Assembly (NCBI GenBank): GCA_013821985.1
Contig: PNJQ01000007.1
Span: forward strand, 1 to 64,000
DNA from: Opitutus sp.
GTDB lineage: Bacteria > Verrucomicrobiota > Verrucomicrobiia > Opitutales > Opitutaceae
Length of the DNA stretch: 64,000 nt
Direction of reading: 5' to 3'
The translations under genes and the position numbers were made by a program. A model generated the notes under the pieces. It did not search any database, was not told the origin of the DNA, and worked only from the letters and a program-made list of their open reading frames with translations. Numbering within the stretch: the stretch's first letter is position 1; every line of letters begins with the position of its first letter. Positions 47,920-57,067 of this stretch are shown here, in pieces.

Positions 47920-48762
47920 TCAAGGAGCGGATGCAACGGTGCGCTCGGAAGACGTGGTTGGCAGCCGGGCTTCCCGGCGGTGGAAAACGGGCGCTGCGGC
48001 CCGCGTTCCGCCGACCTCGAAGACAGGCGGGGCAGGACTTTCCTGCTGGGCGAGCAACTGCAGCGCCGCCCGATAACCGTGCAGCGTGCCGACATCGACG
48101 TAGGCTTCGCCGGCGCGAACGCCGACCGCCTCGCCGCCGCGCGCCAGCCACGCATTCACAAGCGTGCCGAAATATTCGTCGCCTCGCCCCGGCTCGCACC
48201 ACAGCGCGTGCAGTTCACGCAGCACGCTGCCGGGCATCTTGAAGCCGCCCCAGACCCACGACGAACGCGGCGCGGGCTGCTTCACTTGGATTTCCTCCAC
48301 GAAGCCTGTGTCGTCCGTCACGACCGCGTCGAAAAACTGCGGCTGCTCCACGGGAAAGAGAAGAAACGACAGCACGTCGTCCGGCAGTTCGTTAAAGCCG
48401 TGCGCGGGGAACCAAATCGTATCGGGCAGGCCGACGAGCACGGTCTCGTCCCGGGCAATAAGCGGCAGTGCGCGGAAGATCGCGTCGCACAATCCGGCCG
48501 GCTCGGGTTGCACGGCGTAGGCGATCTCGGCCGCGCCGATGCGACCGCCGTAATAGGAAAGGATGTCGGACTTCTCGCGTGAGATGACGAAGCAGAGTTT
48601 GTTCGCGCCGGCGAGGAGCATGCGCTCCACCAGGTGTTCACTCACGGCGCGGGGTCGTTCGACGCCGTCCTGGAAACGGCTGCCGACCGGCAGCAGTTCC
48701 TTGGAGAACGCGAGCGGTTGGATGCGGCTGCCGGCGCCGGCGGCGGGAATGATGCCCCACAT
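47920..48762 (-). CDS. Sugar-phosphate nucleotidyltransferase
   Basis: MWGIIPAAGAGSRIQPLAFSKELLPVGSR...DETVLVGLPDTIWFP...AYVDVGTLHGYRAA. Confidence 0.92.
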   Translation of the reverse strand: MWGIIPAAGAGSRIQPLAFSKELLPVGSRFQDGVERPRAVSEHLVERMLLAGANKLCFVISREKSDILSYYGGRIGAAEIAYAVQPEPAGLCDAIFRALPLIARDETVLVGLPDTIWFPAHGFNELPDDVLSFLLFPVEQPQFFDAVVTDDTGFVEEIQVKQPAPRSSWVWGGFKMPGSVLRELHALWCEPGRGDEYFGTLVNAWLARGGEAVGVRAGEAYVDVGTLHGYRAALQLLAQQESPAPPVFEVGGTRAAAPVFHRREARLPTTSSERTVASAP

Positions 48763-48765
48763 GGT

Positions 48766-49854
48766 TCAGCGCTCCGTGCCCGCGAACTGCGGCGCGTGCC
48801 GCGCTTCGTCGAGCAGTTGTTCCAGTTCCGCGGCGCGATGCGTGGCGGTGTGTTCGGCGAGGACGCGTGCGCGCGCGCTCCGGCCCGCAAACGTGAGTTC
48901 CGCATCGCTCAGATCGAGCAGGCGCAAAACGTCCTCGGGGCCGCGGGCCACGAAGATTTCCTTTTCCGGATGAAAAAATTGGTCGAGGCCTTCCCACCAA
49001 TCGCTCACCACGGGCGCGCCGCAGGCCGCCGCTTCAAACAGCCGGCCGCTCGGACAGTAGCCCATCGCCTTCATGGCGCGGCGCGTGACGTTGAGCGTGA
49101 GCCGCGATGACGAGAAGAACGCAGGGTGTTGGGCCGGTTCGAGGTGTTGCACGAAGAAGATGTTCGGCTGCCACGGAAAGTCCGTCGGGTATTGCGCGCC
49201 GCCGATGAGGAAGCGGCGATGGCGAGCACAGCGCGCCGGCTCGATGAAGAGCGCCTCGAGCGTCCCCTGTCGGTCGGCGGCGTAGGTGCCGAGGTAGGAA
49301 AGATCCGCGAAGAAGCGCGCGTGCGGCGTGGCCGGGCGGTGCACGTCGGGATCGACGCTGCCGTAAAGCGGTGCGACGTGCCGCGCGCCCAGGCGCGTGT
49401 GGAGTTCATCCAGCGCGCTGCCTCCCGTGTAACTGAGCACGAGGTCGTAGCCGGCGAGTCCGTTCGGGCCGAGGTAATCGACGCGCCCGGTCTGCAACGC
49501 GTCGAGCGTCACCGGCGTGTCGAGATCGTAGAAGACGCGCAGCGCGTTCGCTTCGCCCAGCAACTCCGCCGCGGCGAGCGCGTCGGCGCAGTAGGAAGTG
49601 ACAATCGCGGCGTCGGCGTCGGCGAGTTCACGCGCCGCGATTGGGCGCACTTGTTCCCAAGCGGCATAGAAGACAAGGCGGCCGCCGGGCATCTCGTGGA
49701 GATCGCGGTGGGCGGCGTAGTAGGGGCGATCCTGCTCGAAAAACGTCACGTCATGTCCGCGAGCGGCGAGCGCCCGGCAGAGCGCGCGCCACAGCGTGGC
49801 GTGGCCATTGCCCCAGGAGGAGCTGATGGTGAGTCCAAAGATGACGAGCTTCAT
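48766..49854 (-). CDS. CgeB-like glycosyltransferase (copy 1)
   Basis: MKLVIFGLTISSSWGNGHATLWRALCRALAARGHDVTFFEQD...FYDLDTPVTLDAL...RLTLNVTRRAMKAMGYCPSGRLFEAAACGAPVVSDWWEGLDQFF. Confidence 0.87.
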   Translation of the reverse strand: MKLVIFGLTISSSWGNGHATLWRALCRALAARGHDVTFFEQDRPYYAAHRDLHEMPGGRLVFYAAWEQVRPIAARELADADAAIVTSYCADALAAAELLGEANALRVFYDLDTPVTLDALQTGRVDYLGPNGLAGYDLVLSYTGGSALDELHTRLGARHVAPLYGSVDPDVHRPATPHARFFADLSYLGTYAADRQGTLEALFIEPARCARHRRFLIGGAQYPTDFPWQPNIFFVQHLEPAQHPAFFSSSRLTLNVTRRAMKAMGYCPSGRLFEAAACGAPVVSDWWEGLDQFFHPEKEIFVARGPEDVLRLLDLSDAELTFAGRSARARVLAEHTATHRAAELEQLLDEARHAPQFAGTER

Positions 49855-50325
49855 CGAGTGTTTCCTCCGCTGGCGGGAGCGGCGCCGCGCAGGCGCGTGA
49901 GGGCTTTCAACTGGATCCGCGGCATGTGAGTTGTTGAGTCCGGCGCGCGCCCGCCGGGTTCGCGCGAATCGCGCCGGAAATTGCGGGTCGATTTCTGGGG
50001 CGGTTGCCGGAACCGCGCGCGGGAGGAAAATTTGGGCGCGCGCGAGTTTCGCTCTGCGTGCCGGGGAGCACCGGAAGAGAATCGCCGGACACGGGACGAC
50101 AGAGCTCCCACCAATTTTCACTCTGCGCACGCCGGCCCACGCCTCACCGCCCGCATGAGGTTCGACGTGGGATGCGCGCAAAAAATTCCACGTCGCGCCC
50201 GCCGATCGCAATTCGACCGCGCGGAACCTTTGTAGCTGCCGCGCGACTAGGCCGAAAGTTCTGCGGTCGTCCCGGTGTCGAAGTTACCTCGGCCGGTTCG
50301 CCGCACGCATTCCCTTTATGGCTTT

Positions 50326-51447
50326 ATGGCAAAACGCATCTTAATCACCGGCGGAGCCGGATTCATCGGTTCCCATTTGGCGGACAATCTTCTGCAACAC
50401 GGCTACGAGGTGCGCGCGCTCGATTGCCTGTCCTCGCAGGTCCACGGCGAGCACGCGCGCCGGCCCGACTACCTCGATCCCGACGTCGAGCTGCAGGTCG
50501 GCGATGTGCGCGATCCGGTCGCGGTGCGACGGGCGCTCGAAGGCGTGGACGCGGTCTATCATTTTGCCGCGAAGGTTGGCGTCGGTCAGAGCATGTATCA
50601 GGTCGCGGACTACACCGCCGTGAACAACGAGGGCACCGCCGTTTTGCTCGAGGCGCTGATCGAGCGTCCGGTCGAGCGGCTGATCGTCGCCTCCAGCATG
50701 AGCATTTACGGCGAGGGACTTTATCGCACGCCCGCCGGCGAACTCATCTCCGGCGCCGAGCGCGGGCTCGCGCAACTGCAGATGCACGACTGGGAATTGC
50801 GCACGTCGCGCGGCGACACGCTGACGCCGGTCCCCACGCCCGAAACGAAATCGCCTGCGCTCGCCTCGGTTTACGCGCTGGGCAAATACGACCAGGAACG
50901 CATGTGCCTGCTCGTCGGACGCGCCTACAAGATTCCCACCGTCGCGCTGCGCTTCTTCAATGTCTATGGGCCGCGTCAGGCGCTTTCGAATCCCTACACG
51001 GGCGTGCTGGCAATCTTCGCCGCGCGCTATCTCGCGGACCAGCCCCCGGTGATTTTCGAGGACGGGTTGCAGCAGCGGGATTTCGTCAACGTGCGCGACA
51101 TCGCAGAAGGCTGCCGGCTCGCGCTCGAAGTCACGCGGGCCGCCGACAAGGTCTTCAATCTCGGCAGCGGCGAACACTTCACGGTGCGCGCCGTGGCCGA
51201 GCGTATCTCCGCCGCGCTGGGGAAGGAGCACATCGAGCCGCGCATTGCGCAACAGTATCGCGTCGGCGACATCCGGCATTGTTTCGCCGACATTACACTC
51301 GCGCGGCGCGTGCTCGGCTACTCGCCGCAGGTCGCGTTCGACGAGGGCCTCGGCGAGCTCGCCGAGTGGCTGCAGGGTCGCACGGAGAGCGCGCAGCCGG
51401 CCGCCGATGCCGGCACGGAACTCGCCGCGCGGGGGCTGACCGTATGA
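50326..51447 (+). CDS. NAD-dependent epimerase/dehydratase (extended SDR)
   Basis: MAKRILITGGAGFIGSHLADNLLQHGYEVRALDCLS; SVYALGKYDQERM (YxxxK); FFNVYGPRQALSNPYTGVL. Confidence 0.93.
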   Translation: MAKRILITGGAGFIGSHLADNLLQHGYEVRALDCLSSQVHGEHARRPDYLDPDVELQVGDVRDPVAVRRALEGVDAVYHFAAKVGVGQSMYQVADYTAVNNEGTAVLLEALIERPVERLIVASSMSIYGEGLYRTPAGELISGAERGLAQLQMHDWELRTSRGDTLTPVPTPETKSPALASVYALGKYDQERMCLLVGRAYKIPTVALRFFNVYGPRQALSNPYTGVLAIFAARYLADQPPVIFEDGLQQRDFVNVRDIAEGCRLALEVTRAADKVFNLGSGEHFTVRAVAERISAALGKEHIEPRIAQQYRVGDIRHCFADITLARRVLGYSPQVAFDEGLGELAEWLQGRTESAQPAADAGTELAARGLTV

Positions 51448-52415
51448 CCGGAGGCACCGCTCGCGCCGCCGTCTTGCAGGGCCCGCGCGCCGCCGCGGTC
51501 GAGCGAGCGCCATTGCCGCCGCTCGGCCCGCGCGAGGTGCGCGTGCGCCTCGAAGGTTGCGGCGTGTGCGGCTCAAATCTCCCGGTCTGGGAGGGGCGTC
51601 CGTGGTTCAAATATCCGCTCGCCGCCGGGGCGCCCGGTCACGAAGGGTGGGGGCGCGTTGCTGAAATCGGAGCCGAGGTGGAAAGGATCGCGGTCGGCCA
51701 GCGCGTCGCGGCGCTCTCGTATCAGGCTTTCGCGGAGTTCGATGTCGCCGAGGCATCGAACGTCGTGGTCCTTCCACCGGAGTTGGACGGACAACCATTC
51801 CCCGGCGAGGCGCTGGGGTGCGCAATGAATGTATTCCAACGCAGCGACATTCGCGCGTGGCACACGGTGGCGGTCGTCGGCGTCGGTTTCATGGGTGCCG
51901 TGCTCGTGGCGCTCGCGGCAAAAGCCGGTGCGCGCGTCATTGCGATTTCGCGCCGGCCGTTCGCACTCGAAATCGCGCGGCGCATGGGCGCGACGGAAAC
52001 GATCGCGCTCGGCGAGCGCGCCGCGGTCGTCGGCGCCGTGCGCGAATTGACCGGCGGCGGCGGTTGCGAGCGCGTGATCGAAGCGACGGGCCTGCAGGAG
52101 CCGTTGCACCTGGCCGGAGAACTCACGGCGGAGCGCGGCCGGTTGATTATCGCGGGATTTCATCAGGACGGCCTGCGCGAGGTGAATCTCCAGCTGTGGA
52201 ACTGGCGTGGGCTCGACGTCGTGAACGCGCACGAGCGCGATCCGCGCGCCTATGTCGCCGGCATGCGCGCTGCGGCCGACGCCGTCGCGCGCGGCCGGCT
52301 CGATCCGCGGCCGCTCTACACGGACCAATTCCGTCTCGACGAAATTGCCCACGCGCTCGACGCGATGCGCGATCGCGACGGCGCCTTTCTTAAAGCGTTG
52401 CTCACGTATGATTGA
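51444..52415 (+). CDS. Medium-chain (zinc-binding) dehydrogenase
   Basis: RLEGCGVCGSNLPVWEGRPWFKYPLAAGAPGHEGWGRVAEIG; VAVVGVGFMGAVLVALAAKAGARVIAIS; lacks the structural-zinc Cys cluster. Confidence 0.88.
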   Translation: MTGGTARAAVLQGPRAAAVERAPLPPLGPREVRVRLEGCGVCGSNLPVWEGRPWFKYPLAAGAPGHEGWGRVAEIGAEVERIAVGQRVAALSYQAFAEFDVAEASNVVVLPPELDGQPFPGEALGCAMNVFQRSDIRAWHTVAVVGVGFMGAVLVALAAKAGARVIAISRRPFALEIARRMGATETIALGERAAVVGAVRELTGGGGCERVIEATGLQEPLHLAGELTAERGRLIIAGFHQDGLREVNLQLWNWRGLDVVNAHERDPRAYVAGMRAAADAVARGRLDPRPLYTDQFRLDEIAHALDAMRDRDGAFLKALLTYD

Positions 52416-53463
52416 AACTTCGTCCACTTCCTCCGGCGCGACGCTCACCGCGGCCCGCCCCGTCTCCCCTGTTCCGCCGCGCCTCGGTTTTGCCGGGGTT
52501 GGCTGGATTGGCCGCAATCGCCTCGAAGCCATTGCGCACGCGCAGGCCGGCGAAGTCGCCGCGGTGTTCGATCCGGTCGTCGAAGCCGCGGCCGGCATCC
52601 AGCGCACGTGGCCTGACGTGCAGTGCGTCGGCAACTTCGACGAGTTGCTCGCGCTGCCGCTCGATGGCATTGTGATTGCCACGCCGAACATGTTGCACGC
52701 GGAGCAGACGATCGCGGCGTTGCGCAGCGGCAAGGCGGTGTTTTGCCAGAAGCCGCTCGCGCGCACCGGACGCGAGACGCGCGATGTGGTCGCCGCGGCG
52801 CGGGCGGCCGATCGGCTGCTGCACGTCGATCTCTCGTATCGTTTCCACACCGGCATGCAGCGCATTCGCGACCTCGTGGCGTCCGGCCGACTCGGCCGCA
52901 TTTACGCGGTCGAAGCGTGTTTTCACAATGCCTACGGGCCGGACAAGCCGTGGTTCTACGACTCGCGGCTCTCGGGCGGCGGCTGTCTGCTCGATCTCGG
53001 CATTCACCTGATCGACCTCGCGCTGTGGTGCCTCGATTTTCCCTCGGTGAAAAGCGCGTGCGGTCACCTGAATTGCCGCGGCGCGCTGGTGCGGCGGGAC
53101 TCGGGCGCGGTCGAGGATTACGCGGCCGCGCAACTTTCGCTGGCGAACGGCGCAAGCGTGCAACTCGCGTGTTCGTGGCGCGCGCCGGCAGGCTGCGACG
53201 CGCAGATCGGCGTGACGTTTTTCGGCACGGAGGGCGGCGCGTCGTTTCAGAATGTCGGCGGTTCGTTCTACGATTTTCGCGCGGAGCATTTCCTGCCCGA
53301 TCGCTCGCGCCGCTTGCTCTCCGAGCCACCGGATGCCTGGGGTGGCCGCGCCGCCGTCGCGTGGGCGCGGCAACTCGCGGACGACGCGGGCTTCGATCCG
53401 CAAATCGCGCAGCTCAGCGCCGTGGCAGAAACGATCGATCGCATTTACGGACGCAGCGCATGA
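52408..53463 (+). CDS. Gfo/Idh/MocA family oxidoreductase
   Basis: RLGFAGVGWIGRNRLEAIAHAQAGEVAAVFDP; AVFCQKPLARTGRETRDVVAAARAADRLLHVDLSYRFH; GGGCLLDLGIHLIDLALW. Confidence 0.93.
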   Translation: MIETSSTSSGATLTAARPVSPVPPRLGFAGVGWIGRNRLEAIAHAQAGEVAAVFDPVVEAAAGIQRTWPDVQCVGNFDELLALPLDGIVIATPNMLHAEQTIAALRSGKAVFCQKPLARTGRETRDVVAAARAADRLLHVDLSYRFHTGMQRIRDLVASGRLGRIYAVEACFHNAYGPDKPWFYDSRLSGGGCLLDLGIHLIDLALWCLDFPSVKSACGHLNCRGALVRRDSGAVEDYAAAQLSLANGASVQLACSWRAPAGCDAQIGVTFFGTEGGASFQNVGGSFYDFRAEHFLPDRSRRLLSEPPDAWGGRAAVAWARQLADDAGFDPQIAQLSAVAETIDRIYGRSA

Positions 53464-54584
53464 CTCCACCCGCACCTCAGCGCATCCTGATGACCACCGA
53501 CGCGGTCGGCGGCGTGTGGCATTATACGCTGGAGCTGTGCGCAGGACTCGGCGCGCACGGTGTCGAGGTGGTGCTCGCGTCGATGGGACCGCGGCCGTCG
53601 GAGGCGCAACGCGCCGCCGCGCGCGCGCTCGGCAACGTCACACTCGTGGAAAGCGATTTTCGCCTCGAGTGGATGCCGGCGCCGTGGGACGACGTGCAGC
53701 GCGCCGGCGAGTGGCTGCTGCAACTCGAGTCGGACTACGCGCCCGATCTCGTGCACCTCAACGGCTACGTTCACGCCGCGTTGCCGTGGCGCGTGCCGGT
53801 GCTCGTCGTCGGGCACTCGTGTGTGTTCTCATGGTGGGAAGCGACGCACGGGACTGCGCCGCCGACCGAGTGGAGCGAGTATCGCGCGCGGGTGCAGGCG
53901 GGCTTGCAGGCGGCGGATCGCGTCGTTGCCCCAAGCCACGCGATGCTTGCGGCACTCGAGCGGCATTACGGCGCGTTGCGCCGGGCGGAAGTGATCGCGA
54001 ACGGGCGCAATCCCGCACAATTCAGTCGCGGCCTGAAGAAGCCGTCGGTTCTCTGCGTGGGCCGGTTGTGGGATGAAGCGAAAAACGCGCGGGTGCTCGC
54101 GGAGATCGCACCGCGTCTGCACTGGCCGGTGGAACTCGCCGGCGACACGACGGCACCGCACGGCATCACGGACAGGCCCGACTTTCCGAATGTCGCCTTG
54201 CTCGGCCCGTGTTCGCCGGCACGCGTGCGGGCGTTGCTCGCGCAGGCCTCGATCTACGCGCTCCCGGCGCGTTACGAGCCGTTCGGGCTGTCGGTCCTCG
54301 AGGCGGCGCTTTCCGGCTGCGCTCTCGTGCTGGGCGATCTCCCAAGCCTGCGCGAGAATTGGGACGGCGCGGCGGTATTTGTCGCCCCCGACGATGCCGA
54401 CGGACTCGTCCGCGAACTCGCCTGGCTGATTGGTCGGCCGGAGGCGGCGAATCTTTGGGCGCAGCGCGCGCGTGAACGGGCGGCCGAGTTTTCCGCCGTG
54501 CGCATGGTCACAAATTATCTTGCGGCTTACGCCGACTGTCTCACGCCGCGCGCCGCGGCCCAGGTCGAAAGCATTCCGGCATGA
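53460..54584 (+). CDS. Glycosyltransferase family 4
   Basis: ILMTTDAVGGVWHYTLELCAGLGAHGVEVVLASMG; PSVLCVGRLWDEAKNARVL; RYEPFGLSVLEAALSGCALVLGDLPSLRENWDGAAVFV. Confidence 0.93.
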   Translation: MTPPAPQRILMTTDAVGGVWHYTLELCAGLGAHGVEVVLASMGPRPSEAQRAAARALGNVTLVESDFRLEWMPAPWDDVQRAGEWLLQLESDYAPDLVHLNGYVHAALPWRVPVLVVGHSCVFSWWEATHGTAPPTEWSEYRARVQAGLQAADRVVAPSHAMLAALERHYGALRRAEVIANGRNPAQFSRGLKKPSVLCVGRLWDEAKNARVLAEIAPRLHWPVELAGDTTAPHGITDRPDFPNVALLGPCSPARVRALLAQASIYALPARYEPFGLSVLEAALSGCALVLGDLPSLRENWDGAAVFVAPDDADGLVRELAWLIGRPEAANLWAQRARERAAEFSAVRMVTNYLAAYADCLTPRAAAQVESIPA

Positions 54585-55747
54585 AGATCCGACTTTTTTA
54601 TCACTCGCTTGTCTCCGACTGGAATCACGGCAACGCGCACTTCCTGCGCGGCGTCGCGAGCGAATTGGTCGCGCGCCGTCACGATGTCGTGACTTACGAG
54701 CCGCGCGACAGTTGGAGTGCAACGAACCTGGTGGCGGAGCACGGCCGCGCACCCTTGCGGAAGTGGCGCGAGGTTTATCCGCGGCTGAAGTCCGTGCGCT
54801 ATGATGCGTCGAAAGTGAACTATGAGCGGCTGGTGCGCGGCACCGACCTCGTGATCGTCCACGAGTGGAATCCCCCCGAGTTGGTCGGTGCGCTTGGGGC
54901 TTTGCGGCGCAAGCACGGCTTTGTGCTGCTCTATCACGACACGCATCACCGCCTGATCACGGAAACGTCCGCGATGCACGCCTGCGACCTCAGCGCTTAC
55001 GACGGCGTGCTCGCTTACGGCGAAGTGTTGCGCCGCATCTACGTGACGGAGCGCGGTGTCCGACGGGCGTGGACCTGGCATGAGGCGGCGGACACGCGGG
55101 TGTTCAAGCCGCTCGCCGGCGTCGAGCCAGGTGGCGACCTGGTTTGGATCGGCAACTGGGGTGACGACGAGCGCTCCGAGGAATTGCGCGAGTTCCTGAT
55201 CGAGCCGGTGAAAAAACTCGGCCTGAAGGCGCGGGTTTATGGCGTGCGCTATCCGGAACATGCGCGCGCGCAACTCGCCGAAGCCGGCATCGAGTATGCG
55301 GGCTGGTTGCCGAATTTCGAAGTGCCGCAGGTCTTCGCGCAGTTCAAAGTCACGGTCCACGTGCCGCGCCGGCCCTATGTGAGGGCCTTGCCCGGCATCC
55401 CGACGATCCGTCCGTTCGAGGCTCTGGCGTGCGGCATTCCGCTCGTGTGTTCGCCCTGGCGCGACACCGAGCACCTGTTCACGCCCGGCAAGGATTTCCG
55501 CATCGCTCGCGACGGCGCGCAAATGGTGCGGCAACTGCAGGCGCTGCTCGGCGATGAGCGCAAGCGGCGCGCGCAGGTGAGGCACGGATTGAAAACGGTC
55601 CGCGCGCGGCACACCTGCGCGCGTCGCGTCGAGGAACTGCTCGCGATCCACCGGCAGGTGCTCGCCGAGCGGAAGGCGGTCGTCGTGCCGGCCGCACGCC
55701 TGTTCCGCCGCAAGCCCGCCGCCGCGCACGAAGCCACGGCGGGTTAA
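54581..55747 (+). CDS. CgeB-like glycosyltransferase (copy 2)
   Basis: MKIRLFYHSLVSDWNHGNAHFLRGVASELVARRHDVVTYEPRDSW; IPTIRPFEALACGIPLVCSPWRDTEHLFTPGKDF. Confidence 0.85.
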   Translation: MKIRLFYHSLVSDWNHGNAHFLRGVASELVARRHDVVTYEPRDSWSATNLVAEHGRAPLRKWREVYPRLKSVRYDASKVNYERLVRGTDLVIVHEWNPPELVGALGALRRKHGFVLLYHDTHHRLITETSAMHACDLSAYDGVLAYGEVLRRIYVTERGVRRAWTWHEAADTRVFKPLAGVEPGGDLVWIGNWGDDERSEELREFLIEPVKKLGLKARVYGVRYPEHARAQLAEAGIEYAGWLPNFEVPQVFAQFKVTVHVPRRPYVRALPGIPTIRPFEALACGIPLVCSPWRDTEHLFTPGKDFRIARDGAQMVRQLQALLGDERKRRAQVRHGLKTVRARHTCARRVEELLAIHRQVLAERKAVVVPAARLFRRKPAAAHEATAG

Positions 55748-55863
55748 CGCGCCGAAATTTGCCATGACTGTTGAAATTAGAACCAGGGATATCGCCCGCG
55801 CCGGAGCTCTTGACGCGCAGAGGGACCTGCGCGTCCACCTTTTGCGCGTGGAAAGCTGGCAGG

Positions 55864-55890
55864 GTGGGCGGGCAGGTCCCTCTGCCCGCC
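55864..55890. repeat. Dispersed hairpin repeat copy 2
   Basis: GGCGGGCAG GTCCCT CTGCCCGCC; perfect 9-bp inverted repeat. Confidence 0.75.
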
Positions 55891-55939
55891 AGGCGGCGTG
55901 CGTCAGCGAACATAAGTGGTCCCCCATCTTCTCGCTCCC

Positions 55940-57067
55940 ATGAACATCGCCTTTTTCGGTTCGAGCCTGGTGTCCGCCTACTGGAATGGTGCGGCGACCT
56001 ACTATCGCGGCATCATCCGGGCACTCGCGGAGCGCGGCCACCGCGTGACGTTCTTCGAGCCCGACGCCTATGAACGGCAACAGCACCGCGATATCGCCGA
56101 TCCGTCGTGGGCGACCGACGTCGTTTTCCCGGCGACGGAGGAAGCGGCGCGTCGCGCCGTGGAAAGCGCGCGCGGTGCCGACTTCGTGATCAAGTGCAGC
56201 GGCGTCGGCGTGTTCGACGAGTTGCTCGAGGAAGCGGTGCTGCAATTGCAAAGCACGCGCACGCTCGTCGCGTTTTGGGACGTCGATGCGCCGGCGACGC
56301 TCGAGCGCGTGCAGAATAATCCGCTCGATCCGTTCCTGGCGTTGATCCCGCGCTACGACCTTGTCCTCACCTATGGTGGCGGCCAGCCGGTGATCGATGC
56401 TTACGAGGCGCTGGGCGCGCTCGAGTGCGTGCCGATCTATAACGCGCTGGACCCGGTGACACATCATCCGGTGCGGCCGGACGCGCGGTTCGCGTGCGAT
56501 CTGGCCTTCCTCGGCAACCGTCTGCCGGACCGCGAGCAGCGCGTGGAGGAATTTTTTCTCGCGGCGGCGCAGGCGCGGCCGGAGCGGCGGTTTCTGCTCG
56601 GCGGAAGCGGGTGGGGCGACAAGGCGCTGCCGCCGAACGTGCGCTATGCGGGGCATGTTTTCACCGCCGACCACAACGCCTTCAATTGCACGCCGCGCGC
56701 GGTGCTCAACATCAACCGCCAATCGATGGCGCGCTACGGCTTTTCGCCTCCCACGCGCGTGTTCGAGGTCGCCGGAGCCGGAGCGTGCCTCATCACCGAC
56801 GCGTGGGAAGGCGTGGAGCTGTTCCTCGAGCCGGGCGCGGAAGTGCTCGTCGCGCACGATGCCGCTGAAGTCGCCGCGCACCTTGACGGCCTCACGCGAG
56901 AGCGCGCCGTGGCGATCGGCCGCGCGGCGTTGCGACGGGTGTTGAGCAAGCACACCTACGCGCATCGGGCTGCGCAGTTCGACGAGTTGCTCGGGCGGAG
57001 GATGCAACCGCGGACGGCGACGCCAGCGACGGCGGCAGGCAACACGAGCGAAAAACCCTGGTTATGA
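55940..57067 (+). CDS. CgeB-like glycosyltransferase (copy 3)
   Basis: MNIAFFGSSLVSAYWNGAATYYRGIIRALAERGHRVTFFEPDAYERQQHRD; FWDVDAPATLERV; TRVFEVAGAGACLITDAWEGVELFLEPGAEVLVA. Confidence 0.87.
   Translation: MNIAFFGSSLVSAYWNGAATYYRGIIRALAERGHRVTFFEPDAYERQQHRDIADPSWATDVVFPATEEAARRAVESARGADFVIKCSGVGVFDELLEEAVLQLQSTRTLVAFWDVDAPATLERVQNNPLDPFLALIPRYDLVLTYGGGQPVIDAYEALGALECVPIYNALDPVTHHPVRPDARFACDLAFLGNRLPDREQRVEEFFLAAAQARPERRFLLGGSGWGDKALPPNVRYAGHVFTADHNAFNCTPRAVLNINRQSMARYGFSPPTRVFEVAGAGACLITDAWEGVELFLEPGAEVLVAHDAAEVAAHLDGLTRERAVAIGRAALRRVLSKHTYAHRAAQFDELLGRRMQPRTATPATAAGNTSEKPWL

Noticed and set aside
47876-48202. N-terminal extension of the permuted glycosidase ORF
   Set aside because: Composition is an off-frame reading of the nucleotidyltransferase gene; ATG at 47875 fits better. 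It does not supply the missing barrel half.
54527-57007. 826-aa minus-strand ORF opposite CgeB-like genes
   Set aside because: Antisense shadow; plus-strand genes have start/stop overlaps and recognisable motifs.
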